From Clostridiales bacterium (GTDB taxonomy: Bacteria > Bacillota > Sulfobacillia > RBS10-35), in assembly GCA_018729555.1 (NCBI GenBank), contig JAHHQG010000029.1, positions 1 to 55,389 of the forward strand: 55,389 nt of DNA. Direction: 5' to 3'. How positions within the stretch are numbered: the stretch's first letter is position 1; each line of letters opens with the position of its first letter. This document shows positions 18,407 through 28,174 of the stretch, piece after piece. The notes beneath the pieces are model-generated. The model had not been told where the DNA came from, made no database searches, and was given only the letters and a program-made list of their open reading frames with translations. Position numbers and translations under genes: made by a program.

Positions 18407-19114
18407 TCATGCCTCCTCTTGGAGGAAGAGGAGGAGAGTGCCTTCCCCGCAGGCTACAGTGAAGGGCGAAGCGGCGACCTCGTTGCTGGTGGCGAGGGTG
18501 GAGGAGCGGGAAAGGGTGGCCTCCTTCAGGGGATAGAGGGTGCCTTCCAGGCTGACGCCCCGGCAGACAGGGTCGAGGGGCACCAGGGAAAGAAGGGCGC
18601 CTACGCGGGCGGGGAGGGTCAGGCGGGGGCGGAAGGGGCCCACCGCCCGGATGAGCCAGCCGGGGGCATGGACGTGGACGGCGATGCCCTTTTCCTCCAG
18701 GAGGGGGAGGAGAAAGAGAGAAGCCACCGTCTGATCCAGCCGGGCTCCCGTGGCCCCAAAGACGTGGAGCTCCGGAAAGGGGCCCTCCTTCCCTTTCCCT
18801 TCTCTCCCGTCGCCTCCTTTCGGCCGGAGGGGGGTTTCCTCCAGGAGGAAGCGAAAGGCCAGCTCCAGGTCGGAGGCATCCTTGGCCACGGGGTGGGTGT
18901 AAAAGGATGCGCCTTTCTCCCGGGCCCATCGAAGGGCTTCGGGGCTGGCGGAATCCCAGTCGCCGATGAGGACGTGGGGGGAAAGGCCGAGGCGCTTGGC
19001 ATGGTCGACGCCGGCATCGGCGCAAAGGAGCCGGGCCCCTTCGTCCACCAGCCGGCGGATGAGGGACGGGGCTGCCAGGTCGCCTCCTGCGAGGAGCACC
19101 CAAACCGGTGCCAT
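18407..19114 (-). CDS. thiN: Thiamine pyrophosphokinase-like protein
   Basis: A 235-residue ThiN-type enzyme (thiamine + ATP to thiamine diphosphate). V-L-L-A-G-G-D at the N-terminus, L-C-A-D-A-G-V-D-H-A, I-G-D-W-D-S-A-S, K-D-A-S-D-L-E-L-A and the G-A-T-G-A-R-L-D-Q-T-V-A-S motif are the core catalytic/ATP-binding blocks. ATG 19114 follows GGGGAGG. B. subtilis thiN is in another locus, so the neighbour ylxY-like gene is not informative. Transcribed divergently from mutS2, with an inverted repeat between them. Confidence 0.85.
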   Translation of the reverse strand: MAPVWVLLAGGDLAAPSLIRRLVDEGARLLCADAGVDHAKRLGLSPHVLIGDWDSASPEALRWAREKGASFYTHPVAKDASDLELAFRFLLEETPLRPKGGDGREGKGKEGPFPELHVFGATGARLDQTVASLFLLPLLEEKGIAVHVHAPGWLIRAVGPFRPRLTLPARVGALLSLVPLDPVCRGVSLEGTLYPLKEATLSRSSTLATSNEVAASPFTVACGEGTLLLFLQEEA

Positions 19115-19131
19115 GGAACCTCCCCGGGAGA

Positions 19132-19161
19132 AGCCTACCACAGGCCGCAGCATGGTAGGCT
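19132..19161. promoter_or_regulatory. Perfect 9-bp inverted repeat between divergent thiN and mutS2
   Basis: AGCCTACCA (19132-19140) and TGGTAGGCT (19153-19161) form a perfect palindrome with a 12-bp spacer in the 53-bp gap between the two start codons. Possible operator or overlapping promoter element; function unknown. Confidence 0.4.
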
Positions 19162-19167
19162 AGCAGT

Positions 19168-21534
19168 ATGGAGCGGCGTTTGGCGGCGACGTCCCGCACG
19201 TGGACAGGTCTGGACTGGCCGGTGATCCAGGAGCGCCTGGCGCAAAGGACGCAGACGGAAGGGGGAAGGGAGCGGGCCCTTTCCCTCTTTCCCCAGGGGA
19301 GTCTTCTCTGGGTGGAACGGGAGCTTTCCCGAACGGAAGAAGCGGCGGCCCTTTTGCGGGAGAGGGTTCGCCTCCCCTGGTCCCGGGTCCATCCCATCGG
19401 CCCTTTCCTGGAACGGGCGCGAAGAGGGGGGATTTTGGAGGGTCAGGCCCTTTACCAGATCGCCCAGACGTCCCAGGCGGCCAGGGAGATAAGAGGGCTC
19501 CTCCTGGCCTCGGGGGGTCCTGAACTGAAGGACCTGGCCGAAGCCCTTCCCCACATGGAAGAGGGGGAGCGGGCCATCTTCCGGGCCATCTCCCCTGAAG
19601 GGGAGATCCTGGATGAGGCCAGCCCCCTTCTTGCCGAGCTGCGCCGGGAAGAGCGCCAGGAGGAAGAGCGCCTGCGAAGGTTTCTCGACCGACTCATCCG
19701 CTCTCCCGAGATGCAGCCGTTTTTGCAGGAAGCCGTCATCACCCAGCGGCAGCGGCGCTTTGTGGTGCCGGTGAGGGCCTCGTACCGCCACCAGGTGCCG
19801 GGGATCCTCCGGGATGTGTCGGCTTCGGGCCAGACGGCCTTTGTGGAGCCCCAAGGGGCGGTGGAGATCCAGGAGCGCCTCCTCCTTCTGGCGAGAAAGC
19901 GGGAGGCGGAAGAGAAGCGGATCCTCCGGGAGCTTTCTCATCTGGTGGCGAAGGAGGCGGACCTCATGGCCTTGGCGGAAGATCTCCTCTACCAGCTGGA
20001 CCTCATCTTCGCCCGGGCGGAGATGAGCCTGGAGTGGGAGGGTCGCCGGCCGGGAGGCCTTCGGGGGGAGGCCTTTCGCCTGTGCCAGGCCCGCCATCCC
20101 CTTTTGGAAGGGGAGGTGGTACCCCTGGATCTGGAGCTCCCTGGGCCGGGCCACGGCCTTTTGATCACCGGGCCCAACACCGGAGGAAAGACGGTGGCTT
20201 TAAAGACGGCGGGCCTCATGGTCCTCCTTCATCAGGCGGGGTTTCTTCCTCCGGTGGGCGAAGGGACAGTGATCCCCTTCTTTCAGGCGGTCTTTTGCGA
20301 CGTGGGGGATGAGCAGGATGTGCAGCAAAACCTCTCCACTTTTTCGGCCCATCTCCTCCACATCAAAGAGATGCTCCCCGAGGCGGGGCGAAAGAGCCTG
20401 GTCCTTTTGGACGAGGTGGGTTCGGGGACCGACCCGGAAGAAGGGGCGGCCCTGGCCATGGCTCTTTTGGAGCACTTCCTGGAGCGAGGCGCCTACCTTC
20501 TGGCCACCACCCATTACGGACCGTTGAAGGCCTTTGCCGAGCGCCATCCCCGCTTGAAAAACGCGGCGGTGGAATTTGATGTCGCCACCCTTGCCCCCAC
20601 CTACCGCCTGATCCTGGGGCAGCCGGGAAGGAGCTATGCCCTGGAGATCGCCCGCCGGCTGGGCTTGCCCGAGGCCATCTTGGAGCGGGCCCAGGCTTAC
20701 CGAGACCCCGCGGAACGGCGGGCCGACGTGCTCCTCACCCGGCTGGAGACCATGCGGGCGGAGGCGGAAGAAGCCCTTTTGCGGGCCCGGGAGGAGGAAG
20801 AGGCGGCCCGGGCCGTGAGGCGGGCCCTGGAAGAAGAGCGGGAGCGGCTGGAAGAAGAGCGGGCCCGGCTGTACCGGGAGGCGGCGGAAGAAGTCCGGGG
20901 GTGGCAAGAGAAGGTGAAGGCGGAGCTCCTGGAACTGGAGAAGAAGGGGCGCCTCCTTCTGGAAAGCCTTCGCAAAGGGGAAGGGGAAGAGACCTTCCGG
21001 CAGGATATCCGGAAGCTCCGGAAGGAAGCGGGGCGGGAGGTTCTTCCTCAGCCGGCGTACGTGAAGCCCGAGAAGAGAGCTGTCTTTGAGGTGGGGCAGG
21101 GGGTCTACGTCCAAAGCCTTAGGGCTGCGGGGGAGGTGGCGGGACCGCCGGGGAGCGACGGGAAGGTCCCGGTGCAGATCGGGGCTCTAAGGGTGTGGGT
21201 GGACGCCGAGGATCTCCTGGTTCAGGAAGGGTCCAAGAGAGCTCCTGCGGTGGGGCGGCGGGAGGTGGACTATCGGTCCCGGGCGGGGGTGGGCCCGCAG
21301 CTGGACCTCCACGGCCTGACGGTGGATGAAGCCCTTCTGCGCCTGGAAAAGTACGTGGATGATGCCTACCTGGCGGGGTACGAGGAGGTGAAGATCCTCC
21401 ACGGCAAAGGCACGGGGGTTCTCCGCCAGGAGGTCCGGCGATGGGCCCAGGGTCATCCCTTGGTGGAGAGCTTTCGTCCCGGGAATCCCCGGGAAGGCGG
21501 GGACGGGGTGACCATCCTTCGCCTCAAGGGCTGA
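19168..21534 (+). CDS. mutS2: MutS2 endonuclease/ribosome-rescue ATPase
   Basis: 788 residues: MutS core and clamp helices, ABC-type ATPase with Walker A G-P-N-T-G-G-K-T (about 335), Walker B L-V-L-L-D-E-V-G-S-G-T-D-P-E-E-G-A-A, a Glu/Arg-rich coiled coil (about 510-620), and the C-terminal Smr domain with L-D-L-H-G-L-T-V-D-E-A and I-L-H-G-K-G-T-G-V-L-R. In Bacillus, MutS2 acts on collided ribosomes and suppresses recombination rather than doing mismatch repair. ATG 19168 has no strong RBS. Its 3' end overlaps the convergent PBP gene by 11 bp. Same synteny block as zapA-polX in Bacillus. Confidence 0.95.
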   Translation: MERRLAATSRTWTGLDWPVIQERLAQRTQTEGGRERALSLFPQGSLLWVERELSRTEEAAALLRERVRLPWSRVHPIGPFLERARRGGILEGQALYQIAQTSQAAREIRGLLLASGGPELKDLAEALPHMEEGERAIFRAISPEGEILDEASPLLAELRREERQEEERLRRFLDRLIRSPEMQPFLQEAVITQRQRRFVVPVRASYRHQVPGILRDVSASGQTAFVEPQGAVEIQERLLLLARKREAEEKRILRELSHLVAKEADLMALAEDLLYQLDLIFARAEMSLEWEGRRPGGLRGEAFRLCQARHPLLEGEVVPLDLELPGPGHGLLITGPNTGGKTVALKTAGLMVLLHQAGFLPPVGEGTVIPFFQAVFCDVGDEQDVQQNLSTFSAHLLHIKEMLPEAGRKSLVLLDEVGSGTDPEEGAALAMALLEHFLERGAYLLATTHYGPLKAFAERHPRLKNAAVEFDVATLAPTYRLILGQPGRSYALEIARRLGLPEAILERAQAYRDPAERRADVLLTRLETMRAEAEEALLRAREEEEAARAVRRALEEERERLEEERARLYREAAEEVRGWQEKVKAELLELEKKGRLLLESLRKGEGEETFRQDIRKLRKEAGREVLPQPAYVKPEKRAVFEVGQGVYVQSLRAAGEVAGPPGSDGKVPVQIGALRVWVDAEDLLVQEGSKRAPAVGRREVDYRSRAGVGPQLDLHGLTVDEALLRLEKYVDDAYLAGYEEVKILHGKGTGVLRQEVRRWAQGHPLVESFRPGNPREGGDGVTILRLKG

Positions 21535-24205
21535 CCCGCCAAGGGATGGAGCTCTCGTCCTGCTGGCTGCTGACGACCTTTAGGGTGAAGACGCCTGCCT
21601 GCTTGGGCGTCACGCTGACGGTCACCGTCTCTCCGGCGGGGACGGGAAGGCTCCAATCCCAATCGGCCACCGAGAGGGTGTAGGAGCGGTCGGAGTCGTC
21701 GTTCTGGATGGTGAGCTGGAGGGGCTGGTCCACCCGGCTCACCAGCCCGAAGGAAGGCTCCTTGACCTTCCCGCCTGCCAGGCGCACCGTGGCCCGGCTG
21801 AAGGGTGTATCCGCCGATCCGTCCCCGGAGCCTCCCCCTTGGCCGCCGTTCCCTTCCTGGGCGGGGGGCTGGGGGGGCGGGGTCTCAGCGGTGCAGGTGA
21901 GGTAGGGCGGCCCCCACCAGACGTCGGCCGGCACCCAGGCGGCGGCCTTATCGGGGCTGTAGGCGGAGCCGTAGTAGGCCTTGGCCAGGTTCTGGGCATC
22001 TTCGATGGTGAAGGGCGGACGGATGAGGTAGGTCTTTTCCACGTAGGGATAAGGGCACCCGGGCGTCCAGATCATCTGGGGCTCGCTCTGGGTGATGCGG
22101 AAGACTTTCCAGGCTTCGCTCACCTGGGTGGGCTGGGTGCCTTCGATAAAGAGCTCTTGGCGGATCATGTGGGGCGGCGTTTCCGGCGAAGGCAGAAGAC
22201 CGCTCTTGATATCGATGGCCACCGACACCAGTCCCGGAGGCCGCTCAAAGGGCCGGGGCGTTTCCCCCTCCAAGGCGGCCGACATGATCTTTTGCCACAG
22301 GGGAGCGGCCCAGCTACCTCCCGCCGCGGAGGTGCCGAGGCTCTTCTCCTTGTCGTAGCCGATCCACACCACCGCCGTGTAAAGGGGCGTGTAGCCGGCA
22401 AACCAGATGGCCTTGTGATCGTTGGTGGTCCCGGTCTTTCCCGCCACCTGCCAGCCATCGATATGGGCTCGGGGGGCGGTGCGGGAGTTGACGAGGTAGG
22501 CCCCCGGGGGATAGGGGTCCACCACCCCGCGGAGGACATCGGTCATGAGGTAGGCGACCTGGGGCGAGAGGACGGGGGTGTACTGGGGATGGAACTCCAG
22601 GGGCCGCCCGTCGCCCCCCTTCAAAAGGTGGCCCTGGCTGTCGGTCACTTTGCGGATGACGAAGGGCTCTGCCTTTACGCCCTGGTTGGCGAGGGTTCCA
22701 TAGGCCACGGCCATTTCAAGGGGCGTGACCCCGTAGGTGATGCCACCTAGGGCCAGGGAGGGCACCCGGTCCTTCTGGGGGTCCAGGCTGGTGAGGCCCA
22801 TCTTCATGGCGTACTCCAGCCCCGTATCGACGCCGATCATCTGGAGGGTCTCCGCCGCCACGCTGTTGACGGACCGGTGGACGGCTTCCCGGATGGTGGT
22901 GAGACCCAGGTATTTGCGGTCGTAGTTGAAGGGGATCCAGGGTTTGGCCCCGGGGGTCTGGATGAGGTAGGGGCGGTCGTCCACCACCGTGGCGGGGGTC
23001 AGGCCCATGGCGAAGGCGGGGGCATAGACGGCGATGGGCTTGATGGCCGACCCCGGCTGGTGCTTGGCCTGGACTGCCCGATTGAGGCCCCGGGCCTGGC
23101 TGTGCTCCCGGCCGCCCACCATGGCCAGGATGGCCCCCGTCTTGTGGTCCAGGAGGACGGCCGCCGTCTCGATGCGGGGATCGGCATCCAAGGAGAACTT
23201 GGGGTCCGACTTGGCCAGCTCCTGGAAATGCTCGGCGACGGCCTTTTCCATGGCCGTCTGGATGCGGGTATCCAAGGTGGTGTAGACCTTCAGGCCCCCT
23301 CCGAAGACCTGCTGCGGGGTGAGGCCCATCTGGAGAAGCTGATGGATGACGTAATCCACAAAGTAGCCGTAGGGATAATCGGCTCCCCCCGTCCGGGGCC
23401 GGTTCTCCACGATCCCCAGGGGCTCCCGCTTGGCCTTTTCCGCCTCCTCCGGTGTGATGAACTTCAGCTCCGCCATGCGATTGAGGACCAGGTTTCGCCG
23501 CTGAAGGGCCCGGTCGGGGTGGACGTAGGGGTTGTAGTAGGAGGGGCCGTTGGGAAGGGCTGCCAAAAGGGCCCCTTCCGTCAGGGTGAGCTCCGAGGCG
23601 GGCTTATCGAAGTAAGTCCGAGCCGCCGCCTCGATGCCGTAGGCGCCGTTGCCGAAGTTCACCCAGGTGAGGTATTGCTGGAGGATCTCCTCCTTGCTGA
23701 GGTGGCGCTCGATCTGGATGGCGAGGAAAGCCTCTTGGATCTTTCGCTTGAGGGTCCGCTCCCTCCCGATGGGAAAGGCGGTGCGGGCCAGCTGCTGGGT
23801 GATGGTGCTGCCTCCCTGAAGGCGACCTCCCATAAGGTCGTTTAAGGCCGCCCGCGCGATGCCTATCAGGTCGATCCCCCGGTGGCTCCAAAAGCGGGCA
23901 TCCTCGATGGCCACCACCGCCTCCTGGACGTGGACGGGGACATTGCGGAGGTCCACCGGCAGCCGGTTCTCCAGGCCGGGGATGGGGGCCACCTGCCGGT
24001 CGTAGCGGTCATAGATGTAGGAGGTGAGGTAGGGCTGGGGGCGAAAGCTCTCCACGGAGGGCATGTCCTTGAGGGCTTGGTAGACGACGTAGGCGCCTCC
24101 GGCGGAGGCCCCCAGCAGGAGAAAGAGGAAGAGGACGAAGAAAAGCCGCCACCAGCGCACCCGGTAGCGCTTCTTTTCCTTCCGTTCCCGGCGCTTCGGT
24201 GTCAC
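21524..24205 (-). CDS. Class A penicillin-binding protein (PBP1A family)
   Basis: Bifunctional peptidoglycan synthase, 893 residues. Short basic cytoplasmic tail, one membrane anchor (about 20-43), GT51 transglycosylase with [12 protein letters not shown] and [10 protein letters not shown], and transpeptidase motifs S-A-I-K (in Q-P-G-S-A-I-K-P), S-V-N and K-T-G-T-T. After the catalytic domains comes a Pro/Gly/Ser linker (about 775-800) and a final 80-residue all-beta segment with an F-x-x-x-x...[13 protein letters not shown] pattern that looks cupredoxin-like but without copper ligands. GTG start at 24205, 10 nt after GGGAGG. Confidence 0.93.
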   Translation of the reverse strand: MTPKRRERKEKKRYRVRWWRLFFVLFLFLLLGASAGGAYVVYQALKDMPSVESFRPQPYLTSYIYDRYDRQVAPIPGLENRLPVDLRNVPVHVQEAVVAIEDARFWSHRGIDLIGIARAALNDLMGGRLQGGSTITQQLARTAFPIGRERTLKRKIQEAFLAIQIERHLSKEEILQQYLTWVNFGNGAYGIEAAARTYFDKPASELTLTEGALLAALPNGPSYYNPYVHPDRALQRRNLVLNRMAELKFITPEEAEKAKREPLGIVENRPRTGGADYPYGYFVDYVIHQLLQMGLTPQQVFGGGLKVYTTLDTRIQTAMEKAVAEHFQELAKSDPKFSLDADPRIETAAVLLDHKTGAILAMVGGREHSQARGLNRAVQAKHQPGSAIKPIAVYAPAFAMGLTPATVVDDRPYLIQTPGAKPWIPFNYDRKYLGLTTIREAVHRSVNSVAAETLQMIGVDTGLEYAMKMGLTSLDPQKDRVPSLALGGITYGVTPLEMAVAYGTLANQGVKAEPFVIRKVTDSQGHLLKGGDGRPLEFHPQYTPVLSPQVAYLMTDVLRGVVDPYPPGAYLVNSRTAPRAHIDGWQVAGKTGTTNDHKAIWFAGYTPLYTAVVWIGYDKEKSLGTSAAGGSWAAPLWQKIMSAALEGETPRPFERPPGLVSVAIDIKSGLLPSPETPPHMIRQELFIEGTQPTQVSEAWKVFRITQSEPQMIWTPGCPYPYVEKTYLIRPPFTIEDAQNLAKAYYGSAYSPDKAAAWVPADVWWGPPYLTCTAETPPPQPPAQEGNGGQGGGSGDGSADTPFSRATVRLAGGKVKEPSFGLVSRVDQPLQLTIQNDDSDRSYTLSVADWDWSLPVPAGETVTVSVTPKQAGVFTLKVVSSQQDESSIPWRVSP

Positions 24206-24234
24206 CCGATGGAAACCTCCCGCATCGCCGTATC

Positions 24235-24240
24235 ATTATA
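24235..24240 (-). promoter_or_regulatory. Candidate -10 element for the PBP gene
   Basis: The minus strand carries a perfect TATAAT (complement of 24235-24240), about 30 bp before the PBP start codon. I see no good -35 at the expected distance. Confidence 0.4.
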
Positions 24241-24282
24241 GCCTACTGCGCTCCTTACCCTGGGACGGCGGGGAATGCTATG

Positions 24283-25518
24283 ATGTTCCCCATGAAAGAC
24301 GATGCCCTGGAGAGAGAAGTTCAGCGGCAGCTGGAGATCATCAAAGAAGGCACGGTGCTCTTGGAAGAGGAAGGGGAGCTTTTGCAAAAGCTCCGCCGCA
24401 GCCTGAAGGAGAAGAAGCCCCTGCGGGTGAAGCTGGGGGCCGATCCTTCCGCTCCGGACCTTCACCTGGGCCATGCGGTGGTGCTGCGAAAGCTCCGCCA
24501 GTTCCAAGATTTAGGCCACAAGGTCCTCTTTCTCATCGGCGATTTCACCGGCCGCATCGGGGATCCCACGGAAAGGAGCGAAACCCGAAGGCAGCTTTCG
24601 GAAGAAGAGGTGCAGGCCAACGCCAGGACCTACGAGCGGCAGGTCTTCCGGATCCTCGACCCCGAGCGCACCGAGATCCACTTCAACTCCCGGTGGCTGG
24701 CGCCCCTCACCTTTGCGGAGCTGGTGGAGCTGGCCAGCACCGTAACGGTGGCCCGCCTCCTGGAGCGGGACGATTTCGCCAAGCGCTTCCGGGAAGGCCG
24801 GCCCATCTCCCTCCACGAGTTTTTCTACCCCCTCATGCAGGGGTACGATTCGGTGGCCCTCAAGGCCGATGTGGAGCTGGGGGGGACGGACCAGACCTTC
24901 AACCTCATGACAGCCCGCCAGATCCAGCGCCACTACGGCCAGGAGCCCGAAGTCATCATCACGTTGCCGCTTCTCGAGGGCCTGGACGGCGTCCAGAAGA
25001 TGAGCAAGAGCTTGGGGAACTACGTGGCCCTGGAGGATCCGCCGGATGAGATGTACGGGAAGATCATGTCCCTCCCCGACCACCTCATGATCCGGTACTT
25101 CCGCCTGGTGACGGCCGTCCCCAAAGAGGAGGTGGACCGGCTGGAGAAGGGCCTTCGGGAAGGCACCCTCCACCCCCGGGATGTGAAGAGCCGGTTGGCC
25201 TTCGAGGTGGTGAGCCTGTACCACAGCCCCGAGGAGGCCGCAAAGGCCCAGGACCGCTTCGACCGGGTCTTCCGCCACCATGACCTCCCCGAGGAGATGC
25301 CCGAGGTGGAAGCCGAGGCCGATCTTTCCCCGGTGGAGCTTTTGGTCTTGGCGGGGCTGGCCGCTTCCCGCAAGGACGCCCGCAGACTCATCCAGCAGCG
25401 GGGCGTTCGCCTGGGAGGCCGCCTGGTGGAGGACCCGCAGGCGTTGGTAGAATGGAAGGACGGAGATGTGCTTCAGGTGGGCCGAAGGCGCTTTGTGCGC
25501 CTCCGGCGCCGGCCCTAG
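24283..25518 (+). CDS. tyrS: Tyrosyl-tRNA synthetase
   Basis: Class I synthetase of about 411 residues. H-L-G-H (61-64, the HIGH motif), [30 protein letters not shown] and K-M-S-K-S (about 239-243), with a C-terminal S4-like RNA-binding domain (about 350-411). The sequence type resembles the TyrZ/E. coli-unlike short-signature group rather than the Bacillus TyrS major form, judged only from motif spelling. Three in-frame ATGs exist (24280, 24283, 24292); 24283 is best spaced from GCGGGGAA. The 77-bp upstream gap is too short for a T-box leader. Confidence 0.95.
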   Translation: MFPMKDDALEREVQRQLEIIKEGTVLLEEEGELLQKLRRSLKEKKPLRVKLGADPSAPDLHLGHAVVLRKLRQFQDLGHKVLFLIGDFTGRIGDPTERSETRRQLSEEEVQANARTYERQVFRILDPERTEIHFNSRWLAPLTFAELVELASTVTVARLLERDDFAKRFREGRPISLHEFFYPLMQGYDSVALKADVELGGTDQTFNLMTARQIQRHYGQEPEVIITLPLLEGLDGVQKMSKSLGNYVALEDPPDEMYGKIMSLPDHLMIRYFRLVTAVPKEEVDRLEKGLREGTLHPRDVKSRLAFEVVSLYHSPEEAAKAQDRFDRVFRHHDLPEEMPEVEAEADLSPVELLVLAGLAASRKDARRLIQQRGVRLGGRLVEDPQALVEWKDGDVLQVGRRRFVRLRRRP

Positions 25519-25527
25519 GAGGAATCC

Positions 25528-26313
25528 ATGGAGCGCTGGGCGGCGAAGGAAGCGGAGCGCATCCAGCGGTGGCTTCGCCAAAAGGTGGAAGCTGCGGGGG
25601 CAGAGGGCGTGGTCCTGGGCCTGTCGGGAGGCCTGGACTCGGCGGTGGTGGGGGCGCTGGCGGCCCGCGCCTTTCCCGGACGAGCCTGGGCGCTGGTGTT
25701 GCCCTGCCAGTCGGATCCCGCCCTCGTGAAAGGGGCCCAGGAGCTGGGCCGGAGCCTCGGGCTTCAGGTCCTCACCTTCGATCTCACGGCGGCCTTTGAA
25801 GTGCTCCAGGCCACCTTGGCTCAGGAAGAAGACCTCCGGCTTCCCCCGGAGGTCCGCCGGTTGCGGGATGCCAACCTGAAGCCCCGCCTCCGCATGGCGG
25901 CCCTTTACCACGTGGCGGCGGGGCGAAGGGCTCTGGTTTTGGGGACCAGCAACCGCAGCGAGCGCTTCATCGGGTACTTCACCAAGTGGGGCGATGGAGG
26001 CGCCGATCTTTTGCCCATCGGTCACCTCCTCAAACGGGAGGTCAGGGAGCTGGGCCGATTTTTGGGGCTGCCGGAGGCCGTCCTGAAGAAGCCTCCCTCA
26101 GCCGACCTCTGGCCTGGCCAGACCGACGAAGGGGAGCTGGGGTTCACCTACGATCAGCTGGATGCCTATATCGCCGGCGAGAGGGAAGGGCTCCCCGCAG
26201 CGGTCTGCCAGATGATCGAGGAGCGGCACCGGAAGACAGCCCACAAACGGTTCTTGCCCCCTGATCCGGGGGAGGAGGAGGAAGAGTATGGCAGGACATT
26301 CCAAATGGCATAA
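25528..26313 (+). CDS. nadE: NH3-dependent NAD+ synthetase
   Basis: A 261-residue enzyme that amidates nicotinic acid adenine dinucleotide using ammonia. The PP-loop L-S-G-G-L-D-S-A (32-39) and the conserved L-K-P-R-L-R-M-A-A-L-Y, G-T-S-N-R-S-E-R-F-I-G-Y-F-T-K-W-G-D-G and K-K-P-P-S-A-D-L-W-P-G-Q-T-D-E motifs are present; no glutaminase domain. ATG 25528 follows AGGAATCC, 9 bp after tyrS. Its last 26 bp overlap yebC. Confidence 0.95.
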   Translation: MERWAAKEAERIQRWLRQKVEAAGAEGVVLGLSGGLDSAVVGALAARAFPGRAWALVLPCQSDPALVKGAQELGRSLGLQVLTFDLTAAFEVLQATLAQEEDLRLPPEVRRLRDANLKPRLRMAALYHVAAGRRALVLGTSNRSERFIGYFTKWGDGGADLLPIGHLLKREVRELGRFLGLPEAVLKKPPSADLWPGQTDEGELGFTYDQLDAYIAGEREGLPAAVCQMIEERHRKTAHKRFLPPDPGEEEEEYGRTFQMA

Positions 26314-27040
26314 CCGGGTCCACCGCAAGACCCGCCAGGACGCCAAAAAGGGAGCCCTTTACTCCAAGATGGCCCGGGAGATCATGGTGGCGGCCCGCCA
26401 GGGGGCCGACCCCGTGGCCAACTTCCGTCTGCGGGTGGCCATCGAGCGGGCGCGGGAAGCGGGGGTGCCCATGGAGAACATCGAGCGGGCCATCCGACGG
26501 GGAAGCGGTCAGGAAGAAGGCGAGCAGTACGAGGAGCTCACCTACGAGGGGTACGGCCCCGGGGGTGTGGCCATCTTCCTGGAGATCGTCACCGACAACC
26601 GCAACCGCACCGCCTCGGAGATCCGCCACCTCTTCAGCCGCCACGGGGGAAGCCTGGGGGAATCGGGTTCCGTGGCGTGGATGTTTGAGCGAAAGGGCCT
26701 CTTAACCCTGGAGGAGGGATCGGCCTTTGACGAAGAGACCCTCCTCCTGGATGCGGCGGAGGCGGGGGCGGAGGATGTCCAGGTGACCGACGGGACGGCC
26801 CAAGTGGTGACGGCCCCCGAGGATCTGGCCCGGGTGCGGGAGGCCCTCATGGAAAAAGGCTACCGCTTCTCCGACGCCGGCCTGGTGATGATGCCCACCA
26901 CCTCGGTGGAGCCGGAGGATGAAGAGGACATCAAGAAGGTGGTCCGGCTCCTGCAAGCCCTGGAAGACCACGAGGACGTCCAGCACGTCTACACCAACCT
27001 CAGCCTCTCGGAGGAAGCCTGGCAGAAGGTCGAAGCCTAA
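26288..27040 (+). CDS. yebC: YebC/PmpR-family protein (TACO1 family)
   Basis: A 250-residue protein beginning M-A-G-H-S-K-W-H-N-R-V-H-R-K, with the signature Y-E-G-Y-G-P-G-G-V-A and D-N-R-N-R-T-A-S-E-I-R-H. Long annotated as a transcriptional regulator; more recent work on this family links it to translation through proline stretches. The start lies within nadE and is preceded by GGGGGAGGAGGAAGAG. The yebC-bofC-ruv order matches Bacillus-type genomes. Confidence 0.95.
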   Translation: MAGHSKWHNRVHRKTRQDAKKGALYSKMAREIMVAARQGADPVANFRLRVAIERAREAGVPMENIERAIRRGSGQEEGEQYEELTYEGYGPGGVAIFLEIVTDNRNRTASEIRHLFSRHGGSLGESGSVAWMFERKGLLTLEEGSAFDEETLLLDAAEAGAEDVQVTDGTAQVVTAPEDLARVREALMEKGYRFSDAGLVMMPTTSVEPEDEEDIKKVVRLLQALEDHEDVQHVYTNLSLSEEAWQKVEA

Positions 27041-27097
27041 AACCTTTGTGCATAAGAAAGGCAGATAGGGGAACCCTCAGGCCAGAGGTGGCGTGGG

Positions 27098-27649
27098 GTG
27101 CGTTCTCCCCAGCTTTTGGCTCTGGTGTTGACCCTGGCCTTTCTCCTGGGGGCCACGGCAGGGATCCTCTGGGATCAGCTGTGGCAGCCCCCCTATGTCA
27201 GCAAGGAAGCTCCGGCGATGCCCGTGGACCAGCCGGAGAAGGCCCGGATCCAAAGGGACACGGAGATCGTCCGGCGGATCACCTACGTAGAGGGGAGCTG
27301 CCGCCAGACCCTGGAGGATGTGGGCCGGGCCCCGGCCGACTGGATCGGCTGGACCCGGGAGGACCTGGAGCAATTCCAGCCCGATGCCGTCATCGAGGAG
27401 TTCAGTCCCCAGCGGGTGGTCCTCCACCGCCAGGCTCCGGGGTGTCCTTACCGGGGCCGGACCCTTCTCTTGCGCCAGGGGCGGGTGGGGGTGTACTACG
27501 GAACCCCCAACGATCTGGGGCCCCTCATGCGGGAGACGGATATCACCGCCGACATGCTGAAGCCGGAGGATCGGGCCCGCCTGGAAGAGGGGGTAACGGT
27601 CCTGGACGACGAGGAAGTGGAAAAGCTCCTGGAGGGGTTGAAGGAGTAG
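27098..27649 (+). CDS. bofC: BofC-like sporulation regulator
   Basis: A 183-residue protein with an N-terminal membrane/signal segment (residues 5-24) and an exported domain. The segment D-A-V-I-E-E-F-S-P-Q-R-V-V-L-H-R and the end L-K-P-E-D-R-A-R-L-E-E-G-V-T-V-L-D-D-E-E-V-E-K-L-L-E-G correspond to the BofC C-terminal domain. BofC in Bacillus is made in the forespore and restrains the SpoIVB protease signal for sigma-K activation. Synteny (yebC before, ruv genes after) supports it. GTG 27098, 7 nt after GAGGTGG. A key argument that the organism forms spores. Confidence 0.75.
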   Translation: MRSPQLLALVLTLAFLLGATAGILWDQLWQPPYVSKEAPAMPVDQPEKARIQRDTEIVRRITYVEGSCRQTLEDVGRAPADWIGWTREDLEQFQPDAVIEEFSPQRVVLHRQAPGCPYRGRTLLLRQGRVGVYYGTPNDLGPLMRETDITADMLKPEDRARLEEGVTVLDDEEVEKLLEGLKE

Positions 27650-27676
27650 GGGCGAGAGCGGTCGAATGGCTTTAGC

Positions 27677-28174
27677 ATGAGAGTCCTTGGTATCGATCCG
27701 GGGGTGGCCCGCCTGGGCTTTGGGGTGGTGGAGGAGAAGGAGGGCCGCCTGCGGGCCCTCGATTTCGGCGTCCTTCACACCTCTTCTCACTTGGATCTGG
27801 TGGAACGGCTGGGAATGCTCCACCAAAAGGTGGAGGAGCTCCTCTTGCGCTGGGAGCCTCAAGTCCTGGCGGTGGAAGAAGTCTTCTTCCACCGGAACGT
27901 GTCCAGCGCCCTGGCGGTGGGCCACGTTCGGGGCGCCCTTTTGGTGGCGGCCTACCGGTCGGGGGTGGCGGTGCGGGGGTACCCGCCCCATGTGGTGAAG
28001 ATGGCTGTGTCGGGGGAGCCCAAAGCCGAAAAGGAGCAGGTGCAGCGGATGGTGCAGCTCCTTTTGGGGCTGAAGGACGAAAGCCTTGCCGCCGATGCCG
28101 CCGATGCCCTGGCGGTGGCCATCTGCAGCCTGAACGAGGAGCCTTACCGGGAAGCACTGGAGCGCCTGCGGTGA
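27677..28174 (+). CDS. ruvC: Holliday junction endonuclease RuvC
   Basis: A 165-residue resolvase. The acidic residues are seen in V-L-G-I-D-P-G (Asp7), V-L-A-V-E-E-V-F-F (Glu66 region) and D-A-A-D-A-L-A-V-A near the C-terminus, as in RuvC. ATG 27677. Its stop overlaps the ruvA start in GTGA. Most Bacilli use RecU instead of RuvC, so a RuvC here points to a deep-branching lineage. Confidence 0.95.
   Translation: MRVLGIDPGVARLGFGVVEEKEGRLRALDFGVLHTSSHLDLVERLGMLHQKVEELLLRWEPQVLAVEEVFFHRNVSSALAVGHVRGALLVAAYRSGVAVRGYPPHVVKMAVSGEPKAEKEQVQRMVQLLLGLKDESLAADAADALAVAICSLNEEPYREALERLR

Noticed and set aside
24206-24282. A T-box leader upstream of tyrS (and likewise upstream of pheS)
   Set aside because: The gap before tyrS is 77 bp and pheS overlaps ypdA; neither can hold a T-box with its specifier loop and terminator/antiterminator.
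27041-27097. A terminator or RNA gene between yebC and bofC
   Set aside because: The 57-bp gap shows no stable hairpin with a T-run and is too short for a tRNA.
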